Source: Bacillus sp. AFS041924
Lineage (GTDB): Bacteria > Bacillota > Bacilli > Bacillales > Bacillaceae_G
Length of the DNA stretch: 64,000 nucleotides
Reading direction: 5' to 3'
Assembly: GCF_002577195.1 (NCBI RefSeq)
Contig: NZ_NULG01000025.1
Location: 148,908-212,907 of the forward strand
The position numbers and the translations under genes are program-made. Positions within the stretch are counted from its first letter, which is position 1; every line of letters begins with the position of its first letter. The notes under the pieces are model-generated. The model did no database searches. It saw nothing but the letters and a program-made list of their open reading frames with translations, and had not been told where the DNA came from. Below, one piece after another: positions 16,870 through 25,183 of this stretch.

Positions 16870-18393
16870 TCATTCCCCACTAGTTTGTTCTTTAATGCTT
16901 TTTGTATTTCCTTGACTAGGTACAACTAGAATAGTATCTTTCTGACTTTTTAAACGGAATGGAGCAAATGGTGCAAAGTATGGCTCACCAAAAGAACGCA
17001 AGCTACACATATGTAATAAAATAATTAAACCACCAATCAACAATCCAAATAAGCCAATATAAGCTGCTGCTATTAATAAGGAAAATCTAAGGATCCTAGC
17101 AGAAATTGACATGTTGTAATAAGGGATTGTAAAGCTAGCAATCGCTGTAATTGATACGATGATTACCATTGATGACGATACAAATCCTGCTTGTACCGCT
17201 GCTTGCCCTAAGATTAAGGCTCCTACAATTGAAAGCGCCTGTCCAACCGCCCTTGGCATTCGAATTCCGGCCTCGCGTAATACCTCGAAAGCTAGTTCCA
17301 TTCCAATAGCTTCAACAATCGCTGGTAAAGGTACACCTTCACGTTGGGAAGCCAAACTCACTAATAATACCGTTGGAATAACAGCCTGATGAAATGAAGT
17401 AATCGCAATGAAAATCCCAGGTGCAAATAAAGCGGTCCAAAAGGACATATAACGAAGCATTCTTAAAAAAGTACCAATATAAGAGCTCTGATAATAATCC
17501 TCTGGAGATTGAAAGAACTGCGTAAATGTAGCTGGTAAAATCAAAACAAATGGTGTTCCAGCTGTGAAAATTGCAACCCGACCTTCCAGTAAATTACCTA
17601 CTACAGCATCTGGTCTCTCTGAATTAATCATTGTAGGGAAAATTGTCTTTTGATCGTTTTGAATATAGTTTTCGATATAGCTCGATTCTAAAATTTCATC
17701 AGCATTAATGGCTTCTAAACGATGTTTTACTTCTTTTAGTAGCTCCTCATCTACAATGCCTTTTATATACATTATTTCTACATCAGTTCTCGTTACTTCG
17801 CCTATTTTCATTGACTCAATTCGTAACGCTGGATGCTGAATTCTATTACGGATTAGTGAAGTATTCGTACGTAAGCTTTCTGTGAAGCTATCCTTTGGAC
17901 CTCTAATTACGGTTTGTGTTGAGGGCTCTGAAATACTTCTAGATTGCACCATTTTTGTACATGCAACTAAGAAATTACTATCATGGTCTAAAAGGACAAT
18001 CGTATCTCCAATTAGTAAACCTGATAATAGATTTGTATAGCTTGATTGTGATTTTAAACTTGAGACAGCAATTACGCTTTTTAGTCCATTCTCTAAATCT
18101 GTCAATGACAGTGTTGTATTTTTTTCTTCATTAATTTGAAGGATTTTGGAAATGATTCCATCATTGACTAATTTCTCATTTGAAATTCCGTCAATATGAA
18201 TCGTCGCAAAGGAATACTCCATGCCTTCCCCAAGTGTTTCATGACGAATGATAAGATCCGAACTATCACCAAAATCATCTTTAATTCTTTTTATATTATC
18301 TAAGATATCCTTACTTAGAGAACGTGATATATTACTTTGAAATGGTATTTTTTTATTTGTAGCTGCACTATTGGTTTCTTTGTAGTTAAACAC
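16870..18393 (-). CDS. Germinant receptor A subunit (GerAA-type)
   Basis: About 507 residues. An N-terminal cytoplasmic domain (about 20-260) with the family block LLIGDTIVLLDHD is followed by a C-terminal membrane domain of about five to six helices, including LLEGRVAIFTAGTPFVLILPATFTQF split over residues near 270-300. Start at GTG 18393, 8 bases after GGGGTGG; an upstream ATG at 18453 has no ribosome site. First gene of the receptor operon. Such operons are normally transcribed in the forespore under sigma-G; I did not find a convincing sigma-G promoter by eye. Confidence 0.93.
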   Translation of the reverse strand: MFNYKETNSAATNKKIPFQSNISRSLSKDILDNIKRIKDDFGDSSDLIIRHETLGEGMEYSFATIHIDGISNEKLVNDGIISKILQINEEKNTTLSLTDLENGLKSVIAVSSLKSQSSYTNLLSGLLIGDTIVLLDHDSNFLVACTKMVQSRSISEPSTQTVIRGPKDSFTESLRTNTSLIRNRIQHPALRIESMKIGEVTRTDVEIMYIKGIVDEELLKEVKHRLEAINADEILESSYIENYIQNDQKTIFPTMINSERPDAVVGNLLEGRVAIFTAGTPFVLILPATFTQFFQSPEDYYQSSYIGTFLRMLRYMSFWTALFAPGIFIAITSFHQAVIPTVLLVSLASQREGVPLPAIVEAIGMELAFEVLREAGIRMPRAVGQALSIVGALILGQAAVQAGFVSSSMVIIVSITAIASFTIPYYNMSISARILRFSLLIAAAYIGLFGLLIGGLIILLHMCSLRSFGEPYFAPFAPFRLKSQKDTILVVPSQGNTKSIKEQTSGE

Positions 18394-18767
18394 TTTTACC
18401 ACCACCCCATAATCATGGCTTAATATTCTTATACTTTTTCCAAAATATTTCATTTAATGTATTGTTTTCTAAGTGTTTTATGAAACAAAAAAAAAGCTGT
18501 CTTATAAAGACGCCTAATTTCACTTTTAATATAAGCATATTTTAGTTTACACTCTAGGTACTTTGCCTATGGTGGAAGGGGTGTTAGTCCTCATAACTTT
18601 TAAATACTTCCGTCAAAAGAGTTTCAGAATTTTGGTTCATCTAATTTTCAACTTATTATTAGGATTTACTAATAAGCTGAGGAATTTGATTTACTGGCTT
18701 TCGACCGATTGAGTAATAGTGACTTTACAAAACTTAAACATTTACTTTCAAAGAATAATACAGAGAC
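18394..18767. other. Intergenic region between ger operon and mbl terminator
   Basis: About 370 bp, AT-rich. It should contain the ger promoter. No repeat, RNA structure or gene was recognised. Confidence 0.4.
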
Positions 18768-18800
18768 AAAAAAAAATCCCAAGCTTTACGCTTGAGATTT
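18768..18800 (-). terminator. Terminator of mbl
   Basis: 11-bp stem AAATCTCAAGC / GCTTGGGATTT (minus strand, one wobble) with a 5-nt loop and a run of nine T. Confidence 0.88.
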
Positions 18801-18806
18801 AGATTT

Positions 18807-19808
18807 TTATTTTAAATAACGGCTCGGAATCTTATCAATGTTTTCTAACATGATCCCAGTACCAACTGCAACACATTGCATTGGGTCTTCAGCGATAAAT
18901 ACAGGTACTTTTAACTCTTCTGCAAGTAAAGTATCTATTCCATGAAGTAACGCTCCGCCCCCAGTTAGAATAACTCCACGATCAATAATATCAGCTGATA
19001 ATTCAGGTGGTGTACGTTCTAGTACTGTTTTTGCAGCTTGTACAATTAAGTAAACTGGTTCATTTAATGCTCTTTGAACTTCATCAGATTGTACAGTAAT
19101 TGTGCGAGGTAATCCAGTTACCATATCACGTCCACGGATATCGATTGATTCATTTCTAGCACCAGGGAAAACAGTACCTACTTCAATTTTAATTTGCTCT
19201 GCAGTACGTTCTCCAATAAGCAATTTGTATTCACGCTTGATATAGTTTAAAATCTCCATATCAAACTTGTCCCCTGCCATTTTAATTGAAGAGGCGGTGA
19301 CGATATCTCCCATCGATAAGACTGCGACATCGGTTGTCCCACCGCCAATATCAATTACCATGTTACCACTTGGTTGGAATATATCCATTCCAGCTCCAAT
19401 TGCAGCAACCTTTGGCTCTTCTTCAAGATAAACTTGTTTACCACCGCTCTTTTCAGCAGCTTCACGAATTGCTTTTTGTTCAACAGATGTGATGTTTGTT
19501 GGACAACAAATCAAAATACGCGGTTTTGACATAAAACCTTTTACATCTAATTTATTTATAAAATGACGTAGCATTGCTTCAGTAATATCAAAGTCAGCAA
19601 TTACACCATCTTTTAATGGGCGAATTGCAACGATATTACCAGGTGTACGACCTACCATGCGGCTTGCTTCTTCCCCTACTGCTAAAACTTTACCGCTACT
19701 ACGCTCTATTGCAACTACAGAAGGCTCGTTTAATACGATTCCCTTACCTTTAACATGTATTAATACATTGGCTGTACCAAGATCTATTCCGATATCCTTA
19801 GAAAACAT
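18807..19808 (-). CDS. mbl: MreB-like cell-shape protein Mbl
   Basis: 333 residues, exactly the length of B. subtilis Mbl. Actin-fold ATPase that forms membrane-associated filaments and guides lateral wall synthesis. Phosphate-1 motif DIGIDLGTANVLIH at the N-terminus, phosphate-2 IDIGGGTTDVAVLS, and adenosine motif ILTGGGALLHGID are intact. The ATG at 19808 follows AAGGAGG; upstream in-frame starts add a non-homologous extension. The gene follows spoIIID as in B. subtilis, which supports Mbl over MreB or MreBH. Confidence 0.96.
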   Translation of the reverse strand: MFSKDIGIDLGTANVLIHVKGKGIVLNEPSVVAIERSSGKVLAVGEEASRMVGRTPGNIVAIRPLKDGVIADFDITEAMLRHFINKLDVKGFMSKPRILICCPTNITSVEQKAIREAAEKSGGKQVYLEEEPKVAAIGAGMDIFQPSGNMVIDIGGGTTDVAVLSMGDIVTASSIKMAGDKFDMEILNYIKREYKLLIGERTAEQIKIEVGTVFPGARNESIDIRGRDMVTGLPRTITVQSDEVQRALNEPVYLIVQAAKTVLERTPPELSADIIDRGVILTGGGALLHGIDTLLAEELKVPVFIAEDPMQCVAVGTGIMLENIDKIPSRYLK

Positions 19809-19966
19809 TCCTTTTGGCTCCTCCTTATTCACTATACTCATGAGCAGTTCCCCGAATACGTTCCATACCAAAATATAATTTTACCATAAACAACTGCTTT
19901 TAGTAATTAATTATTTGTGAATAGGAGGTTAAATATTTCTAATTTTGTTTTCAAGGCTCAGAAACA

Positions 19967-20236
19967 TTATTTCGTTACTTTTTCAACGTCTTCTTTTTGA
20001 TACTTTTGCTTTGTAGCCTCTCCACCGCGTAAGTGACGAATTGATTTGTGATAATCCAATATTTCTTTCACTTCATTTGCCAAATCTGGATTTATTTCCG
20101 GAAGGCGTTCTGTTAAATCTTTGTGTACTGTACTTTTTGATACTCCAAACTCTTTAGCTATTACGCGTACTGTTTTCTTCGTCTCCACGATATATTTCCC
20201 AATCTTGATCGTTCTCTCTTTGATGTAATCGTGCAC
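19967..20236 (-). CDS. spoIIID: Sporulation transcription regulator SpoIIID
   Basis: 89 residues, DNA-binding helix-turn-helix protein of the mother cell that switches genes between the sigma-E and sigma-K programmes. VHDYIKERTIKIGKYIVETKKTVRVIAKEFGVSKSTVHKDL (split: residues 1-20 and 21-41) matches SpoIIID closely, with the HTH at about 20-42. Start GTG at 20236, after GGAGGAG. The same frame stays open for 43 more codons upstream to a GTG at 20365 that also has a ribosome site. A sigma-E promoter lies upstream. Mbl follows. Confidence 0.96.
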   Translation of the reverse strand: MHDYIKERTIKIGKYIVETKKTVRVIAKEFGVSKSTVHKDLTERLPEINPDLANEVKEILDYHKSIRHLRGGEATKQKYQKEDVEKVTK

Positions 20237-20365
20237 ACTACTCTCCTCCTCTAAATGGATGTGAGAAGCGTGAAATGAGACTCGTTTTGACTGACTTAGC
20301 TGCTTTTTTTCCTGCTCTGACTGACCTGCTGAGTTACATTTATTTTGACTAGGTAGAAAATCCAC
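20237..20365 (-). other. usd-like leader reading frame fused in frame to spoIIID
   Basis: 43 codons starting at GTG 20363-20365, with TTTGAGGTGA six bases upstream. It is Ser/Gln/Lys-rich and runs without a stop into spoIIID. In B. subtilis a short upstream frame (usd) is needed for spoIIID translation; here the corresponding leader is in the same frame, so either a 132-residue long form is made or ribosomes re-initiate at 20236. Homology to Usd was not tested. Confidence 0.4.
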
Positions 20366-20404
20366 GATCCCTCACCTCAAACACCTCTTTGATGGGTTTA
20401 TAAC

Positions 20405-20433
20405 ATTGTATTAGAGAAAGTTTCTAACTATGC
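20405..20433 (-). promoter_or_regulatory. Sigma-E promoter of spoIIID
   Basis: Minus strand GCATAGT (20427-20433), 14-bp spacer, AATACAAT (20405-20412): 6/7 and 7/8 matches to the sigma-E elements KMATATT and CATACANT. Transcript start near 20397, leader about 160 nt. Confidence 0.6.
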
Positions 20434-20444
20434 ACAATTATCAG

Positions 20445-20498
20445 AAAAAAACAAGTGCCCAACACATATGGGGTATGAATCCCGCGTGTTGGGCACTT
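20445..20498 (-). terminator. Terminator of spoIIQ
   Basis: 13-bp perfect stem AAGTGCCCAACAC / GTGTTGGGCACTT with a 20-nt loop that can pair GGGG with CCC, followed by a run of seven T on the minus strand. Confidence 0.9.
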
Positions 20499-20515
20499 TG
20501 TGAAATGCTTATTTA

Positions 20516-21313
20516 TTATTGCTGAATTTTATTTCCATCTGTATCACTATTAGATGAATCCTCTTCGTTATCATCTGATACACTTCCAGAAGTATTCATA
20601 GTGTTAGATTCTTTTGTTTCGCTCTTAGTATTTACAGAGCTAATAATCGATGAAACTTCTTGTCCTTGGTATTTCTCTGGATTAATTGCTACACCATCTT
20701 TACGTAATTCGTAGTGAACATGAATGCCATTTTCTTTGCCAATTAAAGCCGTTCCAGCTGTACCAAGAACTTGTCCTTGTGAAACTTTTGTTCCAGGGTC
20801 AACACTTACTGATTTTAAGCTTTGATAGTATGAAACTAAACCGTTCCCACTTTCTACTACAACAACATAACCTAACTCAGCATCTTTTTGAGCTTTTGTT
20901 ACAGTACCACTTAAAGCAGCTGTTACATCAAATTCTTTTCCACTTTTATCAACTAAATCCATTCCAGTGTTGATCGTGAAAGTATTACTATCCGTTTGAA
21001 TTAAAGATGCTTGTTGCTCATCTTTTGAAGCTGAATCATCATAATAATGACTCTTAACTTGAACTGTTACATCCTTTGAAACAGGGTATGTTAATTTTTC
21101 TTCAGGCTGTGAAGCTGGAATTGCATCTGGCTCTCTTGTCGTATCAACTGTAGTTCCAGTTTTTGTTGGAGTTGGAGCATTACTGTATTGATACCATAAC
21201 GCACCTGTTAATATTACCGCTGCACTCACTAAATAAATTGCTGGTACTACCCAACGCTTTCTTAACATTTTAATAACTTTTTGAGAAGTTTTTTTGTTTT
21301 GTTCCTCTCTCAT
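20516..21313 (-). CDS. spoIIQ: Engulfment/channel protein SpoIIQ (LytM-fold)
   Basis: 265 residues, made in the forespore. A cytoplasmic N-terminus, one membrane helix (about 22-42, VPAIYLVSAAVILTGALW), a linker, then a LytM/M23-like domain (about 75-215). The domain reads NTGMD where active M23 peptidases have HxGxD, so the first zinc ligand is missing; the HVHYEL histidines remain. This matches SpoIIQ, which acts as a scaffold joined to SpoIIIAH across the septum. The tail (about 215-265) is Ser/Thr/Asp-rich. ATG at 21313 follows GAGGTG. A sigma-F promoter is recognisable. Confidence 0.95.
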   Translation of the reverse strand: MREEQNKKTSQKVIKMLRKRWVVPAIYLVSAAVILTGALWYQYSNAPTPTKTGTTVDTTREPDAIPASQPEEKLTYPVSKDVTVQVKSHYYDDSASKDEQQASLIQTDSNTFTINTGMDLVDKSGKEFDVTAALSGTVTKAQKDAELGYVVVVESGNGLVSYYQSLKSVSVDPGTKVSQGQVLGTAGTALIGKENGIHVHYELRKDGVAINPEKYQGQEVSSIISSVNTKSETKESNTMNTSGSVSDDNEEDSSNSDTDGNKIQQ

Positions 21314-21331
21314 CCTTATCACCTCTGCAAT

Positions 21332-21361
21332 CATTGTCAACAGATTTTGGAAATTATATAC
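21332..21361 (-). promoter_or_regulatory. Sigma-F promoter of spoIIQ
   Basis: Minus strand GTATA (21357-21361), 15-bp spacer, GTTGACAATG (21332-21341), fitting GYATA-N15-GGNNANANTR with one mismatch. spoIIQ is a known sigma-F gene. The predicted start leaves a very short leader. Confidence 0.6.
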
Positions 21362-21397
21362 GCAATTTAGAAAATTTTAGTTCGACAAAATTCTTAT

Positions 21398-21514
21398 TTT
21401 TCCACACAATTTCAAACAAATTCACATTAATCCACAAAAAACTAGATAAATATTAACAAATGAAAGCGATTTATCCACAATTCCACAAAGTTTATACACA
21501 ATATTTGTGGATAA
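21398..21514. promoter_or_regulatory. DnaA-box cluster upstream of spoIIQ
   Basis: Three perfect TTATNCACA boxes: TTATCCACA (21471-21479, plus), TTATACACA (21492-21500, plus) and TGTGGATAA (21506-21514, minus-oriented). One-mismatch boxes lie at 21398-21406 and 21428-21436. The region is AT-rich and gene-free. It resembles the DnaA-box clusters that titrate DnaA in B. subtilis. Confidence 0.6.
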
Positions 21515-21649
21515 GTTAATATATCCATTAATGAATTTAAAAAATTATTTTTCTTGCATTTTTCTTTTATACAAAATATAATCACACTACAAGCTTGTAC
21601 GATGTATTAAAAACTTAAACTTAAAAAATTATTTCAGGTTATTATATAT

Positions 21650-21967
21650 TTTTTGCGATGATGAAGAAGAGTAGATTATATGAAAGTTTCAGAGAGCTGA
21701 CGGTAGGTGCAAGTCAGTACGGACATATTTTTGAATGGGCTTCTGAGCACCCGAACCGAACCATTTATAAAATGCAGTAGGCTTTGGCGGACGTCTCACC
21801 GATAAAAGAGACAGGTATTCAAACTAATGTTTCGATACTGCTTTTTGTCACAAGGTAGTTCAATTCATTTGTTTTGATACTGCAAAGTGAGTCTAAACGG
21901 TTTTAGACTAATTAAGGTGGCACCACGGGAGTCCTCGTCCTTTTTATAAGGCGGGGACTCTTTTTTT
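21650..21967 (+). ncRNA. T-box leader, probably tryptophan-specific
   Basis: Class I T-box. The loop-E strand AGTA (21670-21673) faces GAA (21733-21735). AG/GNUG loops lie at GAGAGCTG and GGTAGGTGCAAG. The T-box core AAGGTGGCACCACGGGA is at 21914-21930, followed by the terminator. Stem I pairs AGAAG with CTTCT below and ATATG with CATAT above the specifier loop, placing UGG (Trp, 21736-21738) as the likely specifier. The core UGGC would pair with a G73 tRNA, which fits tRNA-Trp and disfavours Gly. It should let transcription proceed when charged tRNA is scarce. Confidence 0.88.
21929..21967 (+). terminator. T-box terminator
   Basis: GAGTCC-CG-CC pairs with GGCGGGGACTC; loop TTTTTATAA; run of seven T. 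Its 5' arm overlaps the T-box core, the alternative antiterminator partner. Confidence 0.9.
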
Positions 21968-21995
21968 GTACCCAAAAATAAGGAGAGAAAATAGA

Positions 21996-23615
21996 ATGCT
22001 TTTTACTAAGAAAAAATTCGTATCAATGACTATATTACTTACATTGGCCCTAGCAGGATGTGGACAACAATCTAATCAAGCCTCTGGAAAATCAGATGAT
22101 CATACCCTACATTTAATGGATACTTCAGATATCGTAAGTCTTGATAGTTCACTAGCTTTAGATGGACCATCTTTAAACGCTCTTAATAGTGTTATGGAAG
22201 GTCTGTATATGCCTAATGAAAAAGGAGAATATGTTCCTGCAGCCGCTTTATCACATAAAGTTAGTGCTGATGGTAAGGTTTACATATTTACTTTAAGAGA
22301 TGCTAAATATTCAAACGGAGATCCAGTAACTGCTAAAGATTTTGTTTTTGCAATGAAACGAGCAGTTAATCCAAATACAAAAGCCCAGTTTGCATACGAT
22401 TTATATGATATTGAAAATGCAAAAGAAATTAACCAAGGAAAGCTAGCTGTGGATAAATTGGGGGTAACTGCATTAGATGATAAAACATTACAAATTAAAC
22501 TTGAACGTCCTATACCCTATTTCATTCAACTTACAAGTCTACCAATGTACTTCCCATTAAATGAAAAATTCGTTAAAGAACAAGGTCGCAAATATGGTTT
22601 AGAAGCTAACACTACTTTATATAACGGTCCTTATGTTGTAAGCAAATGGAATCATGAAGCTGGCTTCACAATGACTAAAAATCCACAATACTATGACAAA
22701 AAGAACGTACATGTGAATAAAATTGACGTTAAAATAATGAAGGAAACTACAACTGCTGTTAATCTCTTTGAAACTGGCGAACTTGATCAAGCTATTATTG
22801 ATTCAAGTGTGATTGATCGCTTTAAAGGAAATAAAGAATTAAATAAATTAGCCATGCCAATAGTGTCTTACATTAGCTTTAATCAAAAGAATCCATTATT
22901 AGCAAACAAAAAAATGCGCAAGGCGATTGCAAATGGCTTTAATAAAGAAGATATTAGTACGACACTTTTAAACGATGGATCTCTCCCTACTGATCGAATC
23001 ATTCCAAAAGGATTAGTAAAAAACTCTAAAGGTGTAGATTTTGTTAAATCAACAACTCATCCTTCTACAGTAAGTCTAGAAGAAGCTGAAACACTATTTA
23101 AAGAGGCTTTAACGGAGAGTGGCAAATCAAAAGCTACAATCTCATTACTAGTTAGCGATAGCAATACTTCACGTAAAATCGGTGAATACCTTAAATCACA
23201 ATTAGAAACAAACTTAAAAGGCTTAACGGTTAATATTATCGTACAACCTGCACAACAAAAATTTGAACTACGTCAGCAAGGAAATTATGATCTTTCTTTA
23301 GATACATGGGGTGCAGATTATCCAGACCCAACGACTTACTTAGAACTATTCACATCAAATTCAGCTTTAAATGTATTAAACTTTAAAAATAAACAATATG
23401 ACGAATTCTTAAAAAAGGCAAATACAATTAGCTTACAAAATGAATCAGAACGCACTCTGCTCCTTCATAATGCAGAAGACCTGTTACTAAATGATGCTGC
23501 CATCGCTCCAGTCTACCAAGCTGGATATGTGTACTTACAAAAGCCAAGTGTAAAAAACATTAAAGTACGTCCATTTGTTGGTTATTTTTATTATAAGTAT
23601 GCTCAAAAGCAGTAA
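21996..23615 (+). CDS. Oligopeptide ABC transporter substrate-binding lipoprotein (OppA-like)
   Basis: 539 residues, SBP_bac_5 family. The lipobox LALAGC anchors it outside the membrane. The family block around residues 85-120 (KVYIFTLRDAKYSNGDPVTAKDF) and the C-terminal LLLNDAAIAPVYQ are visible. ATG at 21996 is 7 bases after AAGGAGAG. No permease or ATPase genes adjoin it, so it must borrow a transporter encoded elsewhere. Expression is under the T-box in its leader, so uptake would rise when the cognate amino acid, probably Trp, is short. Ligand unknown. Confidence 0.92.
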   Translation: MLFTKKKFVSMTILLTLALAGCGQQSNQASGKSDDHTLHLMDTSDIVSLDSSLALDGPSLNALNSVMEGLYMPNEKGEYVPAAALSHKVSADGKVYIFTLRDAKYSNGDPVTAKDFVFAMKRAVNPNTKAQFAYDLYDIENAKEINQGKLAVDKLGVTALDDKTLQIKLERPIPYFIQLTSLPMYFPLNEKFVKEQGRKYGLEANTTLYNGPYVVSKWNHEAGFTMTKNPQYYDKKNVHVNKIDVKIMKETTTAVNLFETGELDQAIIDSSVIDRFKGNKELNKLAMPIVSYISFNQKNPLLANKKMRKAIANGFNKEDISTTLLNDGSLPTDRIIPKGLVKNSKGVDFVKSTTHPSTVSLEEAETLFKEALTESGKSKATISLLVSDSNTSRKIGEYLKSQLETNLKGLTVNIIVQPAQQKFELRQQGNYDLSLDTWGADYPDPTTYLELFTSNSALNVLNFKNKQYDEFLKKANTISLQNESERTLLLHNAEDLLLNDAAIAPVYQAGYVYLQKPSVKNIKVRPFVGYFYYKYAQKQ

Positions 23616-23662
23616 GTATAGGATTTGAAGTTTGAAAATGCAGAGTAATCTTTTTGTATCGT

Positions 23663-23769
23663 CTGCAAATTAACTTGAATAACTGCAGATTCGTACTGCA
23701 ATTAAATTAGTGGAGCTGCAATATAAACCTTCAATACAGCAATTAAATAAAGCGAAAATGCAAATAAGT
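23663..23769 (-). repeat. 21-bp-spaced word array, copy 2 (inverted orientation)
   Basis: On the plus strand the complementary words TGCAAATTA, TGCAATTAA, TGCAATATA, AGCAATTAA and TGCAAATAA put GCA at 23665, 23685, 23698, 23718, 23739 and 23760: spacings 20, 13, 20, 21 and 21. It lies in the 3' untranslated part of the OppA-like gene, before its terminator. Confidence 0.55.
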
Positions 23770-23785
23770 GATTCTATTTAATAAG

Positions 23786-23835
23786 AAACCACTCTAAGAT
23801 GGACTATTTTCAGTTCAATTTAGAGTGGTTTTTAA
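23786..23835 (+). terminator. Terminator of the OppA-like gene
   Basis: 12-bp stem AAACCACTCTAA / TTAGAGTGGTTT, 22-nt loop, T-run. It is 170 bp after the stop codon. Confidence 0.8.
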
Positions 23836-23861
23836 GTTATTTTCTTATATCTTATACAAAT

Positions 23862-23889
23862 AAAAACAGACCCCCTGAGGTCCGTTTTT
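23862..23889 (-). terminator. Terminator of spoIID
   Basis: Stem AAAACGGACC / GGTCTGTTTT (minus strand, one wobble), T-run, immediately after the stop codon. Confidence 0.85.
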
Positions 23890-23892
23890 TAG

Positions 23893-24906
23893 TCATAGCT
23901 TCTCTAATGTGTCATAATCCTTCTTACTAAGCTTTTTTATGTCAACTCCCTTGTAATAATACTTAACGATCTCATCGAATGTTTTTCCTTGCTTTGCAAG
24001 TTCATTTGCTCCGTACTGACTCATTCCTACTCCATGGCCAAATCCTCTTGTAGTGATGATGATTTCGTTACCTTTACGTTCCCATGTAAAATCTGTTGAT
24101 CGTAGGTTTAGTTTTTCTCGAATTTCTTTGCCTGAGCGAGTCTTTTTGCCAAATGCTACTTTTTCTACACGTTTACCTTTAGTTCTTGAAATGACTTTTC
24201 CTATGTCTGATTTATTAATTTTAACATTAAGTTTATTTTCAAAATCACTTATGGTGAATGCTTTTTTTGAAATATAGTCAGGTGCAACAGAATCCCATGG
24301 GCTTTTTACACTTTTTAAATATGGTACACTACTACTCCAATATTCTTCTGAGTTTTCTGTGTAGCCATTACTTGAAGAGAAGAATGAAGCTGTAATAGGT
24401 TGTCCATCGTATGTTAATATTTGTCCTTCGGTGGCTTTTACTGCATTTTCTATTTTTGCTATGTTTACTTCGTATTTAGATCCAAATCTTTTCTTTAAAT
24501 CATCACGGTCCTGAAAGACTTGGAATTGAACAGTATCATCTACTATTCCGCCTTCTTCGAGTGGCTTACCTTCTTTTAATCTCTTGATAATAAACGTTCT
24601 TGCGCTTAAACATTGAGCTTTTAATGCTTCCGGTTCAAATTTTGCTGGCATTTCTGAAGCTACGACTCCTAGTACGTATTCTTCGATTGGTAACTTTTCA
24701 ACTTTTTGCGTTTTTGTTCTAAAAACCTCAATACTTAGATTGTCATTTTTGTTCGCTGCTGCAACTTGGTTAGCCTTTTTCTGTAGCTGATCAACCAATC
24801 TACCATCTGTATGACTATGAAACGGTAGAACAAGCAATGTTGGGATAATAATGACGACTGAGCAAGTAGTTAATCCTGCAGTGATTAATGTTTTAAATGA
24901 CTTCAT
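23893..24906 (-). CDS. spoIID: Stage II sporulation protein D (SpoIID)
   Basis: 337 residues. N-terminal anchor (about 8-30), then the SpoIID/LytB catalytic domain. SpoIID is the lytic transglycosylase of the engulfment DMP machine, acting with SpoIIP and SpoIIM. Visible family blocks are LPIEEYVLGVVASEMPA (about 72-88) with the glutamate typical of the active site, ALKAQCLSARTF, and near the C-terminus GFGHGVGMSQYGANELA. ATG at 24906 with a TAGGAGG site. A sigma-E promoter lies upstream and murA precedes it, as in B. subtilis. Confidence 0.96.
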   Translation of the reverse strand: MKSFKTLITAGLTTCSVVIIIPTLLVLPFHSHTDGRLVDQLQKKANQVAAANKNDNLSIEVFRTKTQKVEKLPIEEYVLGVVASEMPAKFEPEALKAQCLSARTFIIKRLKEGKPLEEGGIVDDTVQFQVFQDRDDLKKRFGSKYEVNIAKIENAVKATEGQILTYDGQPITASFFSSSNGYTENSEEYWSSSVPYLKSVKSPWDSVAPDYISKKAFTISDFENKLNVKINKSDIGKVISRTKGKRVEKVAFGKKTRSGKEIREKLNLRSTDFTWERKGNEIIITTRGFGHGVGMSQYGANELAKQGKTFDEIVKYYYKGVDIKKLSKKDYDTLEKL

Positions 24907-24979
24907 ATTTTCCTCCTATCCATTTCAAAACAACTTTAAATGACAATTTTCAACTAATTGCCCTTTCTAAAAATAATTT

Positions 24980-25009
24980 ATGTATATGGACAAGCATTTA
25001 GAACAATAT
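24980..25009 (-). promoter_or_regulatory. Candidate sigma-E promoter of spoIID
   Basis: Minus strand ATATT (25005-25009), 16-bp spacer, CATATACAT (24980-24988), close to the sigma-E -10 CATAYANTT. spoIID belongs to the sigma-E regulon. Confidence 0.5.
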
Positions 25010-25122
25010 AGATCGATTTAACATTAGGTTCTTATAACAAATTGTATTATTTTTTTATTATTTTTAGAATATTTTATACGGTTTCTGTCTATAACTGATA
25101 GTAGATAGTTGCATGAAAATGC

Positions 25123-25166
25123 AAAAATGCCTGACTCTATGTGGGGTAACACATAGTGCCAGGCAT
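25123..25166 (-). terminator. Terminator of murA
   Basis: ATGCCTGGCACTATGTG pairs with CACATAGAGTCAGGCAT (two mismatched bases in the middle), followed by five T on the minus strand. Confidence 0.88.
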
Positions 25167-25183
25167 CTGAATTAGTTTTTAGT

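Noticed and set aside
18454..18560. Sigma-G promoter for the germinant receptor operon
   Set aside because: Only loose matches with poor spacing were seen; not strong enough to list.
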